Positions 14,865 to 23,486 of a DNA stretch of 64,000 nucleotides are shown in pieces; positions within the stretch are counted from its first letter, which is position 1, and the number at the start of each line of letters is the position of its first letter. The stretch lies in NCBI RefSeq assembly GCF_040686855.1, contig NZ_JBFBOG010000002.1, forward strand, positions 1,240,001 to 1,304,000. Reading direction: 5' to 3'. The notes under the pieces are model-generated. The model saw only the letters and a program-made list of their open reading frames with translations, was not told the origin of the DNA and did not search any database. The position numbers and the translations under genes were made by a program. This DNA comes from Leifsonia sp040686855 (GTDB taxonomy: Bacteria; Actinomycetota; Actinomycetes; Actinomycetales; Microbacteriaceae).

Positions 14865-16580
14865 GTGACGTCGGACCAGGCCGTCGCCCCCGCCCCACGG
14901 CCCGCGGCGACGCCGGCCACCCGCGCGCGCTACCGCCGCATCCTGCGCTTCGCCGGCTGGAACCTCGCCGTCACCTGGTGGTACGAGCTGTTCCTGCCAC
15001 GGATCGGGCTGGCGAGCGTCGCCGCCCGCACCCGCAGCAAGCGCATGCGGCGGTTCGCCCAGCGCTTCCACGGGCTCGCGGTCGACCTCGGCGGGCTGAT
15101 GATCAAGGTCGGGCAATTCATGTCCTCGCGCCTGGACGTGCTGCCCCCCGAGATCACGAGCGAGCTGGAGGGGCTGCAGGACGAGGTTCCGGCCGTGCCG
15201 TTCCCGCAGATCCGGGCGCTGGCGGAGGCGGAGCTGGGCGTGCCGCTCGAGACGGCGTTCGCATCCATCGACGAGGTGCCGGTCGCGGCTGCGTCGCTGG
15301 GCCAGGCGCATCGCGCCGTCCTGACCGCCGAGACCGCCGAGCACAGCGGGCTGAGCGCCGTCGTGCTGAAGGTGCAGCGTCCCGGCATCGACGCGATCGT
15401 GGATGTGGACCTCGCCGCCTTGCGCCGTGTCGGCCGCTGGCTCACCCACGTCCGCCTGGTTTCGGACCGGGTGGACGCGCCCGCGCTGGTCGAGGAGTTC
15501 GCGACGACGAGTCTGCAGGAGATCGACTACCTCCACGAGGGCGCCAACTCGGAGCGCTTCGCGGAGGAGTTCGCCGGAGACCCGCGGGTCGCCGTGCCGG
15601 CGGTGGCCTGGGAGCGCACCACGCGTCGCGTGCTCACCCTGGAGGACGTCACCGCGATCAAGATCACCGACGCCGAGTCGCTGCGCGCGGCCGGCATCGA
15701 CCCGGCCGAGGTGGCGCCGGTCTTCGCCGAGGTGATGTTCGACCAGCTCTTCACGAACGGCTTCTTCCACGCCGACCCGCACCCCGGCAACATCTTCGTC
15801 ACGCCCGACCCGGACGCCGCGGGGGAGCGGCCCTGGCACCTGACGTTCGTGGACTTCGGGATGATGGGGGAGGTCCCGCCCGGCACCCGGAAGGGCCTCC
15901 GCAAACTGCTGATCGCCGCGGCGTCGCGCGACGGCAAGGGGCTGGTGGATGCCATCCAGGATGTCGGGGTGCTGCTCCCGACGGCCGACACCGCGCAGCT
16001 GGAGCGGGCGATGACGCACCTGTTCGGCCGGTTCGGCGGGATGGGGTTCGCGGAGCTGCGGGAGGTGGATCCGCGGGAGTTCCGCGAGTTCGCGGTCGAG
16101 TTCGGCGACGTGGTGCGGTCGCTGCCGTTCCAGCTGCCGGAGAACTTCCTGCTCATCATCCGGGCGATGTCGCTGACCTCGGGCGTGTGCAGCGCGCTCG
16201 ACCCCGCGTTCAACCTGTGGGATTCGGTCGAGCCGTATGCGCAGCAGCTGATCCGCGACGAACGCGGCAACGTAGTCCAGGATGTGGCGCAGCAGGCGCT
16301 GGAGATCGCCGGGATCGCGTGGCGCCTCCCCAAGCGGCTCGACAGCCTCGTGACCCGGGTCGAGGAGGGGGACGTCGCCGTGAGCACGCCCCGACTCGAG
16401 CAGCGAGTGGGACGCGTCGAGAGGGCGGTGCGCCGGCTCGCGGCCGCCGTCGTCTTCGGCGGGGTCGTGATCGCCGGCGCGATCGTGCACACGACGGATG
16501 CCGTACTGGGCACGGTCCTGCTGGTCGCCTCCCTCATCCCGCTGGCGTTCACCGTCTTCACAGGCCGGCGGGGGAACTGA
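14865..16580 (+). CDS. ABC1/UbiB (AarF)-family atypical kinase
   Basis: A 571-residue protein starting at GTG 14865, 5 nt after the PadR stop. UbiB hallmarks are visible: the KxGQ motif (LMIKVGQFMSSRLDVLPPEI), Ala-rich loop (PVAAASLGQAHRA), VVLKVQRPG with the ATP-site lysine, and QEIDYLHEGANSERF. The catalytic stretch is FFHADPHPGNIF, followed by TFVDFGMMG. Two C-terminal membrane spans start at LAAAVVFGGVVIAGAIVHTT. In other bacteria the family supports ubiquinone or lipid metabolism. Actinobacteria use menaquinone, so the role here is unknown; PadR control hints at a conditional function. Confidence 0.9.
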   Translation: MTSDQAVAPAPRPAATPATRARYRRILRFAGWNLAVTWWYELFLPRIGLASVAARTRSKRMRRFAQRFHGLAVDLGGLMIKVGQFMSSRLDVLPPEITSELEGLQDEVPAVPFPQIRALAEAELGVPLETAFASIDEVPVAAASLGQAHRAVLTAETAEHSGLSAVVLKVQRPGIDAIVDVDLAALRRVGRWLTHVRLVSDRVDAPALVEEFATTSLQEIDYLHEGANSERFAEEFAGDPRVAVPAVAWERTTRRVLTLEDVTAIKITDAESLRAAGIDPAEVAPVFAEVMFDQLFTNGFFHADPHPGNIFVTPDPDAAGERPWHLTFVDFGMMGEVPPGTRKGLRKLLIAAASRDGKGLVDAIQDVGVLLPTADTAQLERAMTHLFGRFGGMGFAELREVDPREFREFAVEFGDVVRSLPFQLPENFLLIIRAMSLTSGVCSALDPAFNLWDSVEPYAQQLIRDERGNVVQDVAQQALEIAGIAWRLPKRLDSLVTRVEEGDVAVSTPRLEQRVGRVERAVRRLAAAVVFGGVVIAGAIVHTTDAVLGTVLLVASLIPLAFTVFTGRRGN

Positions 16581-16618
16581 GGCGGAACAAATCCTGGTGG
16601 AGTAGCGTTTCACCCATC

Positions 16619-16999
16619 ATGGCAACCACCGAGATCACCTCGACCAACCACGACCAGACCGTCTCCGACGGCATCGTGCTGCTCGACTTCTGGGCCGACT
16701 GGTGCGGCCCGTGTCACATGTTCGCCCCCGTCTTCGAGAAGGCGTCGGAGCAGCACACCGATGTCACCTTCGGAAAGATCGACACCGAGGCCCAGCAGGA
16801 GCTGGCGGCCTCCTACGGCATCCAGTCCATCCCGACCCTCGTCGCATACCGCGACGGCATCCCCCTGTTCTCGCAGGCCGGCGCACTGCCGGGCGAGGCG
16901 GTGGAGGACCTCATCTCGCAGATCCGCGCCCTCGACATGACCGAGGTGCGCAAGCAGTACGAGGAGCTGAAGGCCAAGGCCGAGCAGCAGCAGGGCTGA
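16619..16999 (+). CDS. trxA: Thioredoxin
   Basis: A 126-residue thioredoxin: LDFWADWCGPCHMFAPVFEK has the WCGPC active site at about residues 29-33, and the cis-proline loop is IQSIPTLVAYRDG. It lacks a signal peptide, so it is cytosolic. A C-terminal extension (RKQYEELKAKAEQQQG) is charged and helical. The gene stands alone, 38 nt after the UbiB gene, with its own terminator at 17020-17053. Confidence 0.93.
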   Translation: MATTEITSTNHDQTVSDGIVLLDFWADWCGPCHMFAPVFEKASEQHTDVTFGKIDTEAQQELAASYGIQSIPTLVAYRDGIPLFSQAGALPGEAVEDLISQIRALDMTEVRKQYEELKAKAEQQQG

Positions 17000-17019
17000 G
17001 CCCGCTCACCCACGCGTCA

Positions 17020-17053
17020 GGCGCGGCATCCGTCACTCGACGGGTGCCGCGCC
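17020..17053 (+). terminator. Hairpin terminator between convergent genes
   Basis: GGCGCGGCATCCGTC (17020-17034) pairs with GACGGGTGCCGCGCC (17039-17053), with one G-T pair and a 4-nt loop. It follows the thioredoxin gene and overlaps the last codons of the opposing gene ending at 17033, so it probably serves both. Confidence 0.75.
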
Positions 17054-18061
17054 TTCGTCGTCTCCGGGCGTGGCGAGTTCCTGCTCGAGTGCTTCGATCT
17101 CGAGCGCGAGAACGTCGGGGTAGCCGACGCGGGCGCGGCGGAGTTGCAGGTTGTAGACGGCCTGCGCCTCGTCGTAGGCGCAGCCGAGGATGTCCTGGAT
17201 GCGGGACAGCGCCCTCTCGTCGTCGCGCAGGTCCCGGATCGCGTCGGCGAGCCGGGGAAACGCATCCCGGCCCACCCGCATCGCCCGGACGATCCGGAGG
17301 CGCTCCTCGGCGAGCTCGCGCGGCCGCTGCGGCTCCGGTACGGAGTGCGCGGGCTGTCGTCGGTGCGCGGCGATGACCTCGGCGGTCAGGTGGATGGTCA
17401 GAGTCTCGGGCGACGTCAGCCGCAGGAACGGGGAGAAGGCCGTCACACGGTGCGGGCCGGGGTGGAGACGCTCCCACGACGAAGCGTCGACGCGAGCCAG
17501 GGTGCGGCGGTACTCGCCCGGGTCGAGCGGTACAGGGAGGTCCGACCCGACGGTGAAGCCGAAGAAGTACGGCGCAGACTCGCTGCCCACCGGCACGAGC
17601 GCGGCGAAGGCCGGGAGACCATCGCCGGACGGCATCCACCGCTCGGCCCCCTCGTTCACGATGTCGACGGCGAGAGCGTCGACATCGAGCAGGTCTCGGG
17701 TGACGGTCGGCCAGCGCAGGACGAGACCCGCCCGGCGCTCGGCGACGCTGGGGCGCAGCGGCAGGATGTCCGGATGCACGTTGAGCTGCGCCGGGCCGCC
17801 GGTGGCGCCACTCGGCTGGGCGACGCGCCACGCGGAGCCGTCGTCGCGGGCCGGTGTGCCGAGCAGCATCGACGCGCCCTCCGGCTCGCCGGGCGTCAGC
17901 ACGCGCCAACCGTCCGGCGGGGCGTCCGGCGGGGCGTCCGGTGGGACGACGACGTCGAGGCCGAGCTCGGCGAGGAGCGCCGCGAGGCTCGTGCCTCGTT
18001 CGGACAATGTGGCGCGATCGATGTCGTGTTGGCCCAGCTGCGGCGCGGTGTCGTCCCTCAC
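17033..18061 (-). CDS. Hypothetical protein, third gene of a three-gene operon
   Basis: A 342-residue soluble protein starting at GTG 18061, overlapping the stop of the preceding small gene (GTGA). A Pro-rich spot (PPDAPPDAPPDGW, near residue 41) comes from a short tandem DNA repeat at about 17909-17945. The middle is beta-rich (LVLRWPTVTRDLLDVDALAV; YFFGFTVGSDLPVPLDPGEY). The C-terminal third is helical, with IQDILGCAYDEAQAVYNLQL followed by RRARVG and an acidic coiled coil. That last stretch faintly recalls the GyrA/ParC coiled-coil motif (A-x-A-x-x-x-x-LRR); I regard this as weak. Function unknown. Confidence 0.7.
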   Translation of the reverse strand: MRDDTAPQLGQHDIDRATLSERGTSLAALLAELGLDVVVPPDAPPDAPPDGWRVLTPGEPEGASMLLGTPARDDGSAWRVAQPSGATGGPAQLNVHPDILPLRPSVAERRAGLVLRWPTVTRDLLDVDALAVDIVNEGAERWMPSGDGLPAFAALVPVGSESAPYFFGFTVGSDLPVPLDPGEYRRTLARVDASSWERLHPGPHRVTAFSPFLRLTSPETLTIHLTAEVIAAHRRQPAHSVPEPQRPRELAEERLRIVRAMRVGRDAFPRLADAIRDLRDDERALSRIQDILGCAYDEAQAVYNLQLRRARVGYPDVLALEIEALEQELATPGDDEGAAPVE

Positions 18062-18204
18062 TCGGGAGTCCGGCCGTCACGACGTCGGGCGGCGTCGCGA
18101 AGGCCGTCGGCCACCGCTCGGCGGATCGTCCAGTACAGCGCGTAGAGCGCCACGGCGCCGACCGTGACGGTCAGGGCGAGGCCGCTCAGCGGATCAGAGG
18201 TCAC
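18058..18204 (-). CDS. Very short membrane protein, second gene of the operon
   Basis: A 48-residue peptide starting at GTG 18204 inside the stop of the preceding gene. One span (LSGLALTVTVGAVALYALYW) is followed by basic residues. Both ends overlap neighbours by GTGA, which supports translation. Membrane-bound; function unknown. Confidence 0.62.
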   Translation of the reverse strand: MTSDPLSGLALTVTVGAVALYALYWTIRRAVADGLRDAARRRDGRTPE

Positions 18205-18503
18205 CGGTCCAGCGCCGCGTGGTCGCCCTGGGACGTGCGCGCACCCACCGTGCGCGCGACGTACGCCATGACGACACCGGCCCCGATGAGCGCGGCACCG
18301 ACCGGCACGACGCCCTGCGCGAGAACGCGCGTGAAGAGATCCAGGACCGTCAGCAGACCCTCGTCGAGTCGGGTCGGCCCCGACGACGGCAGCGCGATGG
18401 TGTAGAACAGCTGCGGCACCAGCACCGACAGCAGCAGGCCGCCCGCCGTCAATCCGATTCCCCACCACAGCACGACCCTCGGTCGCAGCTTCCAATCCGT
18501 CAC
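18201..18503 (-). CDS. Two-span membrane protein, first gene of the operon
   Basis: A 100-residue protein. I chose GTG 18503 because GGAGGGGG lies 6-7 nt upstream; a longer ATG frame (18554) would overlap that site. Two hydrophobic segments (VVLWWGIGLTAGGLLLSVLV and VVPVGAALIGAGVVMAYVAR) flank a short outside loop. It leads a coupled operon with a 48-residue membrane peptide and a 342-residue soluble protein. No family recognised. Confidence 0.68.
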   Translation of the reverse strand: MTDWKLRPRVVLWWGIGLTAGGLLLSVLVPQLFYTIALPSSGPTRLDEGLLTVLDLFTRVLAQGVVPVGAALIGAGVVMAYVARTVGARTSQGDHAALDR

Positions 18504-18646
18504 GCGTTTCCCCCTCCGTCGCGGTTCTGCGCCGATGCTATCGAAGGAGTTCACCTTTCGGATCTCCGACGATGGGCAGTGTCGCAGGAATTTCGAGCCG
18601 GATCCGGCCGAAGTTCCTGCATGACGAATGGCAGGAGGGCGGCGCG

Positions 18647-19666
18647 TCAGCGGCGGGAGGTGGGGGCGGTGCTCTCACGCGCCACGAGTGACGGCTGGAA
18701 CTCGACGTGCACCGGGGAGGCGTCCGGCTGGTCGGTCAGCTGGAGCAGCAGGTCCATGGCGGTGGAGCCGATCTCGTGGCTCGGCTGGCGGATCGACGAC
18801 AGCGGAACGGCCGACGCGGAGGCGAACGCGATGTCGTCGTAGCCGATCAGGGCGATGTCCTCGGGCACCCGGATGCCGTGCTGCAGCAGCGTCTGCAGCA
18901 AGCCGATCGCGACCAGGTCGTTGGCGGCGAAGACCGCGTCCGGGCGGTCCTCCGGCCGTCGCGCCGCGAGAGCCGCGCCGACTGCGCGGCCGCCCTCGAT
19001 CGTGAGGCTGTCGGTCTCGAGCTTCTCGATACCCGCCCCGGGGATGGATGCGGCCAGCTCCTGTTCCGCTCCGCGGTAGCGGTCGGCGACCTGGTCGATC
19101 GCGAAGGGACCGCCGGCGTATGCGAGGCGCCGGAAGCCCTGCTCGGCGAGATGGGCGGCTGCGAGTCGTCCGCCAGCCACGTCGTCGACAGCGACGGAGC
19201 TGAACGAGCGGTCGAGGCTCGTGCGGTCCACGAGGACCGACGGGATGCCGCGTTCGCGCAGGCGGTGCAGCCGGGGGATGGCGTCGCCGACGGGGGAGAT
19301 CAGCACGCCGCGGATGCGCTCCTGCTCGAACATCGTCAGGTAGCCGGCCTCGCGCTGCTCGTTCTCGTCCGAGTTGCCGACCAGCACGGAGAGTCCGTCG
19401 CGGGCGGCGCGGTCCTCGGCGCCGCGGATGAGGGACGCGAAGAACGGGTTGCCGACATCGAGCACCACCATCCCGATCCCGCTGCTTTGCCCCATCCTGA
19501 GCTGACGCGCCGCATTGTTGCGCACGAATCCCAGCTCGGTGATGGCGGCCTGGACGCGCTGCAGCACGGCGTCCGAGACGCGCTCCGGGCGGTTGAGCAC
19601 GTTCGAGACGGTGCCAACGGAGACGCCTGCGAGCGCGGCGACATCCTTGACGCTGGCGGACGGCAT
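18647..19666 (-). CDS. LacI-family regulator of the rhamnose genes
   Basis: A 339-residue LacI-type repressor. The N-terminal HTH is SVKDVAALAGVSVGTVSNVL followed by the hinge region (NNAARQLRMGQSSGIGMVV). The periplasmic-binding-like effector domain (about 60-335) includes NPFFASLIRGAED, SVLVDRTSLDRSF and ALIGYDDIAFASASAVPLSS. It is divergent from the rhamnose transport and breakdown operon. CGTTTCA-type palindromes lie in the shared upstream region, so rhamnose or an intermediate is the probable inducer. The effector is inferred from context. Confidence 0.92.
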   Translation of the reverse strand: MPSASVKDVAALAGVSVGTVSNVLNRPERVSDAVLQRVQAAITELGFVRNNAARQLRMGQSSGIGMVVLDVGNPFFASLIRGAEDRAARDGLSVLVGNSDENEQREAGYLTMFEQERIRGVLISPVGDAIPRLHRLRERGIPSVLVDRTSLDRSFSSVAVDDVAGGRLAAAHLAEQGFRRLAYAGGPFAIDQVADRYRGAEQELAASIPGAGIEKLETDSLTIEGGRAVGAALAARRPEDRPDAVFAANDLVAIGLLQTLLQHGIRVPEDIALIGYDDIAFASASAVPLSSIRQPSHEIGSTAMDLLLQLTDQPDASPVHVEFQPSLVARESTAPTSRR

Positions 19667-19704
19667 GCGGCTCCTTCGTTCGTGCAGTAGCGCAATAGTA
19701 CCGA

Positions 19705-19796
19705 CGTTTCATCACGAACGGGCGCCGATCCTTTCGCAGACTTGACGGCGAGCCCCGGGGTCTGGCAAGGTCATTTCAACGTTTCAGTTTGAAACG
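19705..19796. promoter_or_regulatory. Probable LacI-type operators for the rhamnose regulon
   Basis: CGTTTCA-GTT-TGAAACG (19780-19796) is a perfect palindrome with a 3-nt centre, 32-48 nt before the transport ATPase start. A second, imperfect copy, CGTTTCA-TCA-CGAACG (19705-19720), is 39 nt before the LacI gene start. Both fit the TGAAACGTTTCA-like sites of LacI proteins. A possible -35 TTGACG (19743-19748) lies between them, facing the transport genes. Confidence 0.65.
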
Positions 19797-19827
19797 GTTC
19801 ACGGCCTCGATGGAGAAGCGTTCGACA

Positions 19828-21363
19828 ATGACGTCCCCCGAAACACCGGCAGCGCCGGCCGGCGGCCCGCCGGTCCTCGAACTCCGCGATGTGGCCAAGG
19901 CCTTCGGCCCGGTCATCGCTCTCAGCCGCGCCGACCTGGTCGTCGAGCAGGCGTCCATCCACGCGCTCGTCGGTGAGAACGGCGCCGGCAAGTCCACGCT
20001 GGTCAAGATCGTCGCCGGCCTCTACCAACGCGACCGCGGCGAGATGCGGTTCCGGGGAGAGGTCGTCGACTTCACCACGACGGCCGAGGCGAAGAACGCC
20101 GGCATCGCCGTCATCTACCAGGAGCCGACGCTCTTTCCCGACCTGTCGGTGACCGAGAACATCTTCATGGGCCGCCAGCCCACCGACCGCCTGGGACGCA
20201 TCGACCGCAAGGCGATGCGCGCGGAGGCTGTCGGCATCTTCCGTCGTCTCGGCGTCCACATCGATCCCGACCGTCTCGCCGAGGGCCTGTCGATCGCCGA
20301 CCAGCAGCTCATCGAGATCGCGAAGGCCATCTCGCTGGACGCGCGCCTCCTCATCATGGACGAGCCGACCGCCGCGCTCTCGGGCGTCGAGGTCGAGCGC
20401 CTGTTCGCCGTCGCCCGCAGCCTGCGCGACGAGGGCCGCGGGATCGTCTTCATCTCGCACCGTTTCGACGAGGTCTTCTCGCTCTGCGACACCATCACCG
20501 TCATGCGCGACGGCGCCTACGTCTCGACCGATCCGACGGCGGACGTCACGGAGGAGGAGATCGTCCGCCGCATGGTCGGCCGCGACGTGACCTCCCTCTT
20601 CCCGAAGACCGAGGCCGTGATCGGCGAGCCGCTGCTCGTCGTCGAGGGTCTGACCTCGCCGGGCGTGTTCCACGACGTCAGCTTCACCGTCCGCTCCGGA
20701 GAGATCGTCGCGCTGGCGGGCCTCGTCGGCGCGGGCCGCAGCGAGATCGCCCGCGCCGTGTTCGGGGTCGATGGCTACGACTCGGGCACGGTCCGGGTCG
20801 ACGGCCGCGTGGTGCCGAAGCGCCGCCCGACCGCCGCGATGGCCGCCGGTCTCGCGCTCGTCCCCGAGGACCGCCGCAAGCAGGGCCTGGTGCTGGAGGA
20901 GTCGGTCGCCCGCAACGCGACGCTGGCGATCCGCACGAAGCTCTCGAAGCTCGGCTTCATCCGCAGCTCGTCCGAGAACCAGGCTGCGCGCGTCTGGGCG
21001 AGCCGCCTCCAGCTCAAGACGAACGCGCTCGACACGCTGACCGGGACGCTGTCCGGTGGCAACCAGCAGAAGGTCGTGCTCGGCAAGTGGCTGGCCACCG
21101 ACCCGCGCGTCCTCATCATCGACGAGCCGACCCGCGGCATCGACGTCGGCACGAAGGCCGAGGTGCACCGGCTCCTCTCCGAGCTGGCGGGACGCGGGAT
21201 GGGCGTGCTGATGATCTCGTCCGAGCTGCCGGAGGTGCTCGGGATGGCGGACCGCGTGCTCGTCGTCCGCGAGGGCCGCATCACGGCCGAGCTCGAGCGC
21301 TCCGTCGCCGACGCCGAGAACGTGATGTTCGCCGCCACCCACGCGCTGGAGGAGACGCGATGA
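19828..21363 (+). CDS. rhaT: Rhamnose-type ABC importer ATPase (two ATP-binding domains)
   Basis: A 511-residue sugar-importer ATPase with two nucleotide-binding domains. The first has Walker A GENGAGKST and Walker B LLIMDEPTAALSG, the second a degenerate Walker A (GLVGAGRSE), the signature LSGGNQQKVVLGKWL and Walker B VLIIDEPTRGID. This is the RbsA/XylG/RhaT layout. ATG 19828 is preferred, with GGAGAAG 9 nt upstream; ATG 19810 has no ribosome site. Two permease genes and a binding protein gene follow; assignment to rhamnose rests on the adjacent catabolic genes. Confidence 0.93.
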   Translation: MTSPETPAAPAGGPPVLELRDVAKAFGPVIALSRADLVVEQASIHALVGENGAGKSTLVKIVAGLYQRDRGEMRFRGEVVDFTTTAEAKNAGIAVIYQEPTLFPDLSVTENIFMGRQPTDRLGRIDRKAMRAEAVGIFRRLGVHIDPDRLAEGLSIADQQLIEIAKAISLDARLLIMDEPTAALSGVEVERLFAVARSLRDEGRGIVFISHRFDEVFSLCDTITVMRDGAYVSTDPTADVTEEEIVRRMVGRDVTSLFPKTEAVIGEPLLVVEGLTSPGVFHDVSFTVRSGEIVALAGLVGAGRSEIARAVFGVDGYDSGTVRVDGRVVPKRRPTAAMAAGLALVPEDRRKQGLVLEESVARNATLAIRTKLSKLGFIRSSSENQAARVWASRLQLKTNALDTLTGTLSGGNQQKVVLGKWLATDPRVLIIDEPTRGIDVGTKAEVHRLLSELAGRGMGVLMISSELPEVLGMADRVLVVREGRITAELERSVADAENVMFAATHALEETR

Positions 21364-22397
21364 CGACCCCGACCCTCACCCCCGAGAAGGTCCCGAACCC
21401 GGCGGTGCGCCTGGCGCGCTCGTTCGTCCGGGCGCGCGAGACCGGCATCCTGGTCGCGATCCTCGTGGTGATCGCCGTGACCACGGCGATCAACCCCTCG
21501 TTCCTGTTCAGCGCGGACGGCTGGCGCGACCTGCTGCTCACCCCGGCCATCCTCGCGCTGGTCGCGATCGGCCAGGCGATCGTCATCATCACCCGCAACG
21601 TCGACCTCTCGGTCGGTTCGGTGGTGGGACTCACGGCCTACCTGACCGGGCGGCTGTTCGCGGACATCCCGGGCATCCCGATCGTGGCGGTGTTCCTCAT
21701 CGGCGCGCTCGCGGGTGCGGTGCTCGGACTGGTGAACGGCGCGCTGGTGGCCTTCGGCAAGGTGCCGGCACTGGTCATCACCCTCGGCACGCTGTACGCC
21801 TACCGCGGCATCGACGTGCTCTGGGCCGGCAGCAACCGGATCAACGCGGGCGACGTGCCCTCCGACTTCCTGGGTCTCGGGACGGGGTCGTTCCTCACCA
21901 TCCCGTACCTCACCATCCTCGCCGTGATCGTGATGCTCATCGCGGGCTGGTACCTGCGCAACCGCCGCGGCGGGCGCGAGCTCTACGCGATCGGGTCCGA
22001 CCCGGCCGCGGCCGAGCTCTACGGCCTCAAGGTGACCCGCCGGATCCTCGCCGCGTTCGTCCTCTCGGGCGCCACGGCGGGCCTCGCCGGCGTGCTGTTC
22101 GTCGCCCGCTACGGCACGGTCAGCTCGCAGACAGGCACCGGGCTCGAGCTGCAGGCCGTCGGAGCAGCGGTCATCGGCGGCGTCGCCATCTTCGGCGGCA
22201 GCGGATCGGTGTACGGGGCGGTCCTCGGCGCCGTGCTGCTGCTCACCATCAACCGGGCGCTGCCCATCCTCGGCATCCAGGACTTCTGGCAGCAGGCGGT
22301 GGTCGGCGTGCTGATCATCGGCGCCATCGTCCTCGACCGCCTGCTCGCCCTGCGGCTGTCCCGCCGCCTCGTCGCCGAAAGGGAGGTCGCCGCGTGA
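21360..22397 (+). CDS. rhaP: Rhamnose-type ABC importer permease 1
   Basis: A 345-residue permease of the RbsC/AraH family with about ten membrane spans. The diagnostic segments VDLSVGSVVGLTAYLTGRLF, then LVNGALVAFGKVPALVITLG, and the EAA-like loop YAIGSDPAAAELYGLKVTR are visible. Its ATG overlaps the ATPase stop (ATGA). It forms the channel with the second permease (22394-23434). Confidence 0.93.
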   Translation: MTTPTLTPEKVPNPAVRLARSFVRARETGILVAILVVIAVTTAINPSFLFSADGWRDLLLTPAILALVAIGQAIVIITRNVDLSVGSVVGLTAYLTGRLFADIPGIPIVAVFLIGALAGAVLGLVNGALVAFGKVPALVITLGTLYAYRGIDVLWAGSNRINAGDVPSDFLGLGTGSFLTIPYLTILAVIVMLIAGWYLRNRRGGRELYAIGSDPAAAELYGLKVTRRILAAFVLSGATAGLAGVLFVARYGTVSSQTGTGLELQAVGAAVIGGVAIFGGSGSVYGAVLGAVLLLTINRALPILGIQDFWQQAVVGVLIIGAIVLDRLLALRLSRRLVAEREVAA

Positions 22398-23434
22398 CCG
22401 ACACCCAGGTGCCCACCACCGCCGCCCCCGCCCGGACGTACCCCGATTACGGCCGCCCGCTGTGGCAGCGCTGGCTGCTGACCCGCGAGTCCGCGGTCGT
22501 CGCCGCGCTCATCATCGTCGCCGTCGTCGCCTCCGCCACCGTGCAGAACTTCGGCACCCCGGTCACCCTCGGCTTCCTGCTGCTGGATGTGACGCCCATC
22601 CTGATGATCGCCCTGCCGATGACCCTGGTCATCGTCTCCGGCGAGATCGACCTCTCGGTGGCGAGCGTGCTCGGCCTCAGCAGTGTCCTCCTGGGCGTGC
22701 TGACCAAGGCCGGGTGGCCGATCGAGGCGGCCTTCGTCGCCTGCCTCGTCATCGGGCTCGTCTGCGGGGCGGTCAACGGCTTCCTCGTCACCGTCGTCGG
22801 CCTGCCGTCGCTCGCGGTGACGATCGGAACGCTCGCGCTCTTCCGCGGCATCGCGGTCGGCCTGCTCGGCACGACGGCGATCACCGACTTCCCGTTCTTC
22901 TGGCAGAACCTGTCACAGCAGCGCTTCGGCACCTCCGGCATCCCGGTCGTGATGGTCCTCGTCGTCGTGCTGATCATCGTGTTCGCCCTGCTGCTCCACT
23001 CCACGCCGTACGGACGCGGGCTGTTCGCGCTGGGCCTGAGCTCGGAGGCGGCCGCCTTCTCGGGCGTGAACGTCGCGCGGACGAAGTTCATCGCGTTCCT
23101 TCTGACCGGCCTGATCTCGGCGCTCGCCGGGCTCTACTGGACGCTCCGCTACGGGAGCGCCCGCGGCGACAACGCCGTCGGGCTCGAGCTCTCGGTGATC
23201 GCGGCGGTGCTGCTCGGCGGGGTCTCGATCTTCGGCGGCAAGGGCGCGCTCGGCGGCGTCGTCGCCGGTGTGCTCCTGATCGGCGTGCTGCAGAGCGCCC
23301 TCCGCCTGGCCAACGTCAGCTCCGACGCCATCAACATCATCACCGGCGTCCTCCTCATCCTCTCCGTCCTCTCGCCGCGCATCCTCGCTTGGGCGCGCGG
23401 CGCACGGGCGCGCCGACGACGCTCCGTGTCGTAG
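22394..23434 (+). CDS. rhaQ: Rhamnose-type ABC importer permease 2
   Basis: A 346-residue permease of the same family as its upstream neighbour: IVSGEIDLSVASVLGLSSVL, then AVNGFLVTVVGLPSLAVTIG and GLSSEAAAFSGVNVARTKF. The GTG start overlaps the previous stop. Two different permeases with one fused ATPase is the rhamnose-importer arrangement (RhaP/RhaQ) described in rhizobia. Confidence 0.93.
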   Translation: MTDTQVPTTAAPARTYPDYGRPLWQRWLLTRESAVVAALIIVAVVASATVQNFGTPVTLGFLLLDVTPILMIALPMTLVIVSGEIDLSVASVLGLSSVLLGVLTKAGWPIEAAFVACLVIGLVCGAVNGFLVTVVGLPSLAVTIGTLALFRGIAVGLLGTTAITDFPFFWQNLSQQRFGTSGIPVVMVLVVVLIIVFALLLHSTPYGRGLFALGLSSEAAAFSGVNVARTKFIAFLLTGLISALAGLYWTLRYGSARGDNAVGLELSVIAAVLLGGVSIFGGKGALGGVVAGVLLIGVLQSALRLANVSSDAINIITGVLLILSVLSPRILAWARGARARRRRSVS

Positions 23435-23486
23435 CGCGCCGCTCCACCCGCACCACCTGCATCCACCCACCCCGAAAGGAACAACG

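Noticed and set aside
14505..16613. A 702-codon minus-strand open frame across the UbiB gene
   Set aside because: It is a high-GC antisense shadow: the plus strand shows clear PadR, UbiB and thioredoxin-adjacent gene motifs, while the minus translation is Arg/Glu/His-rich with no domain.
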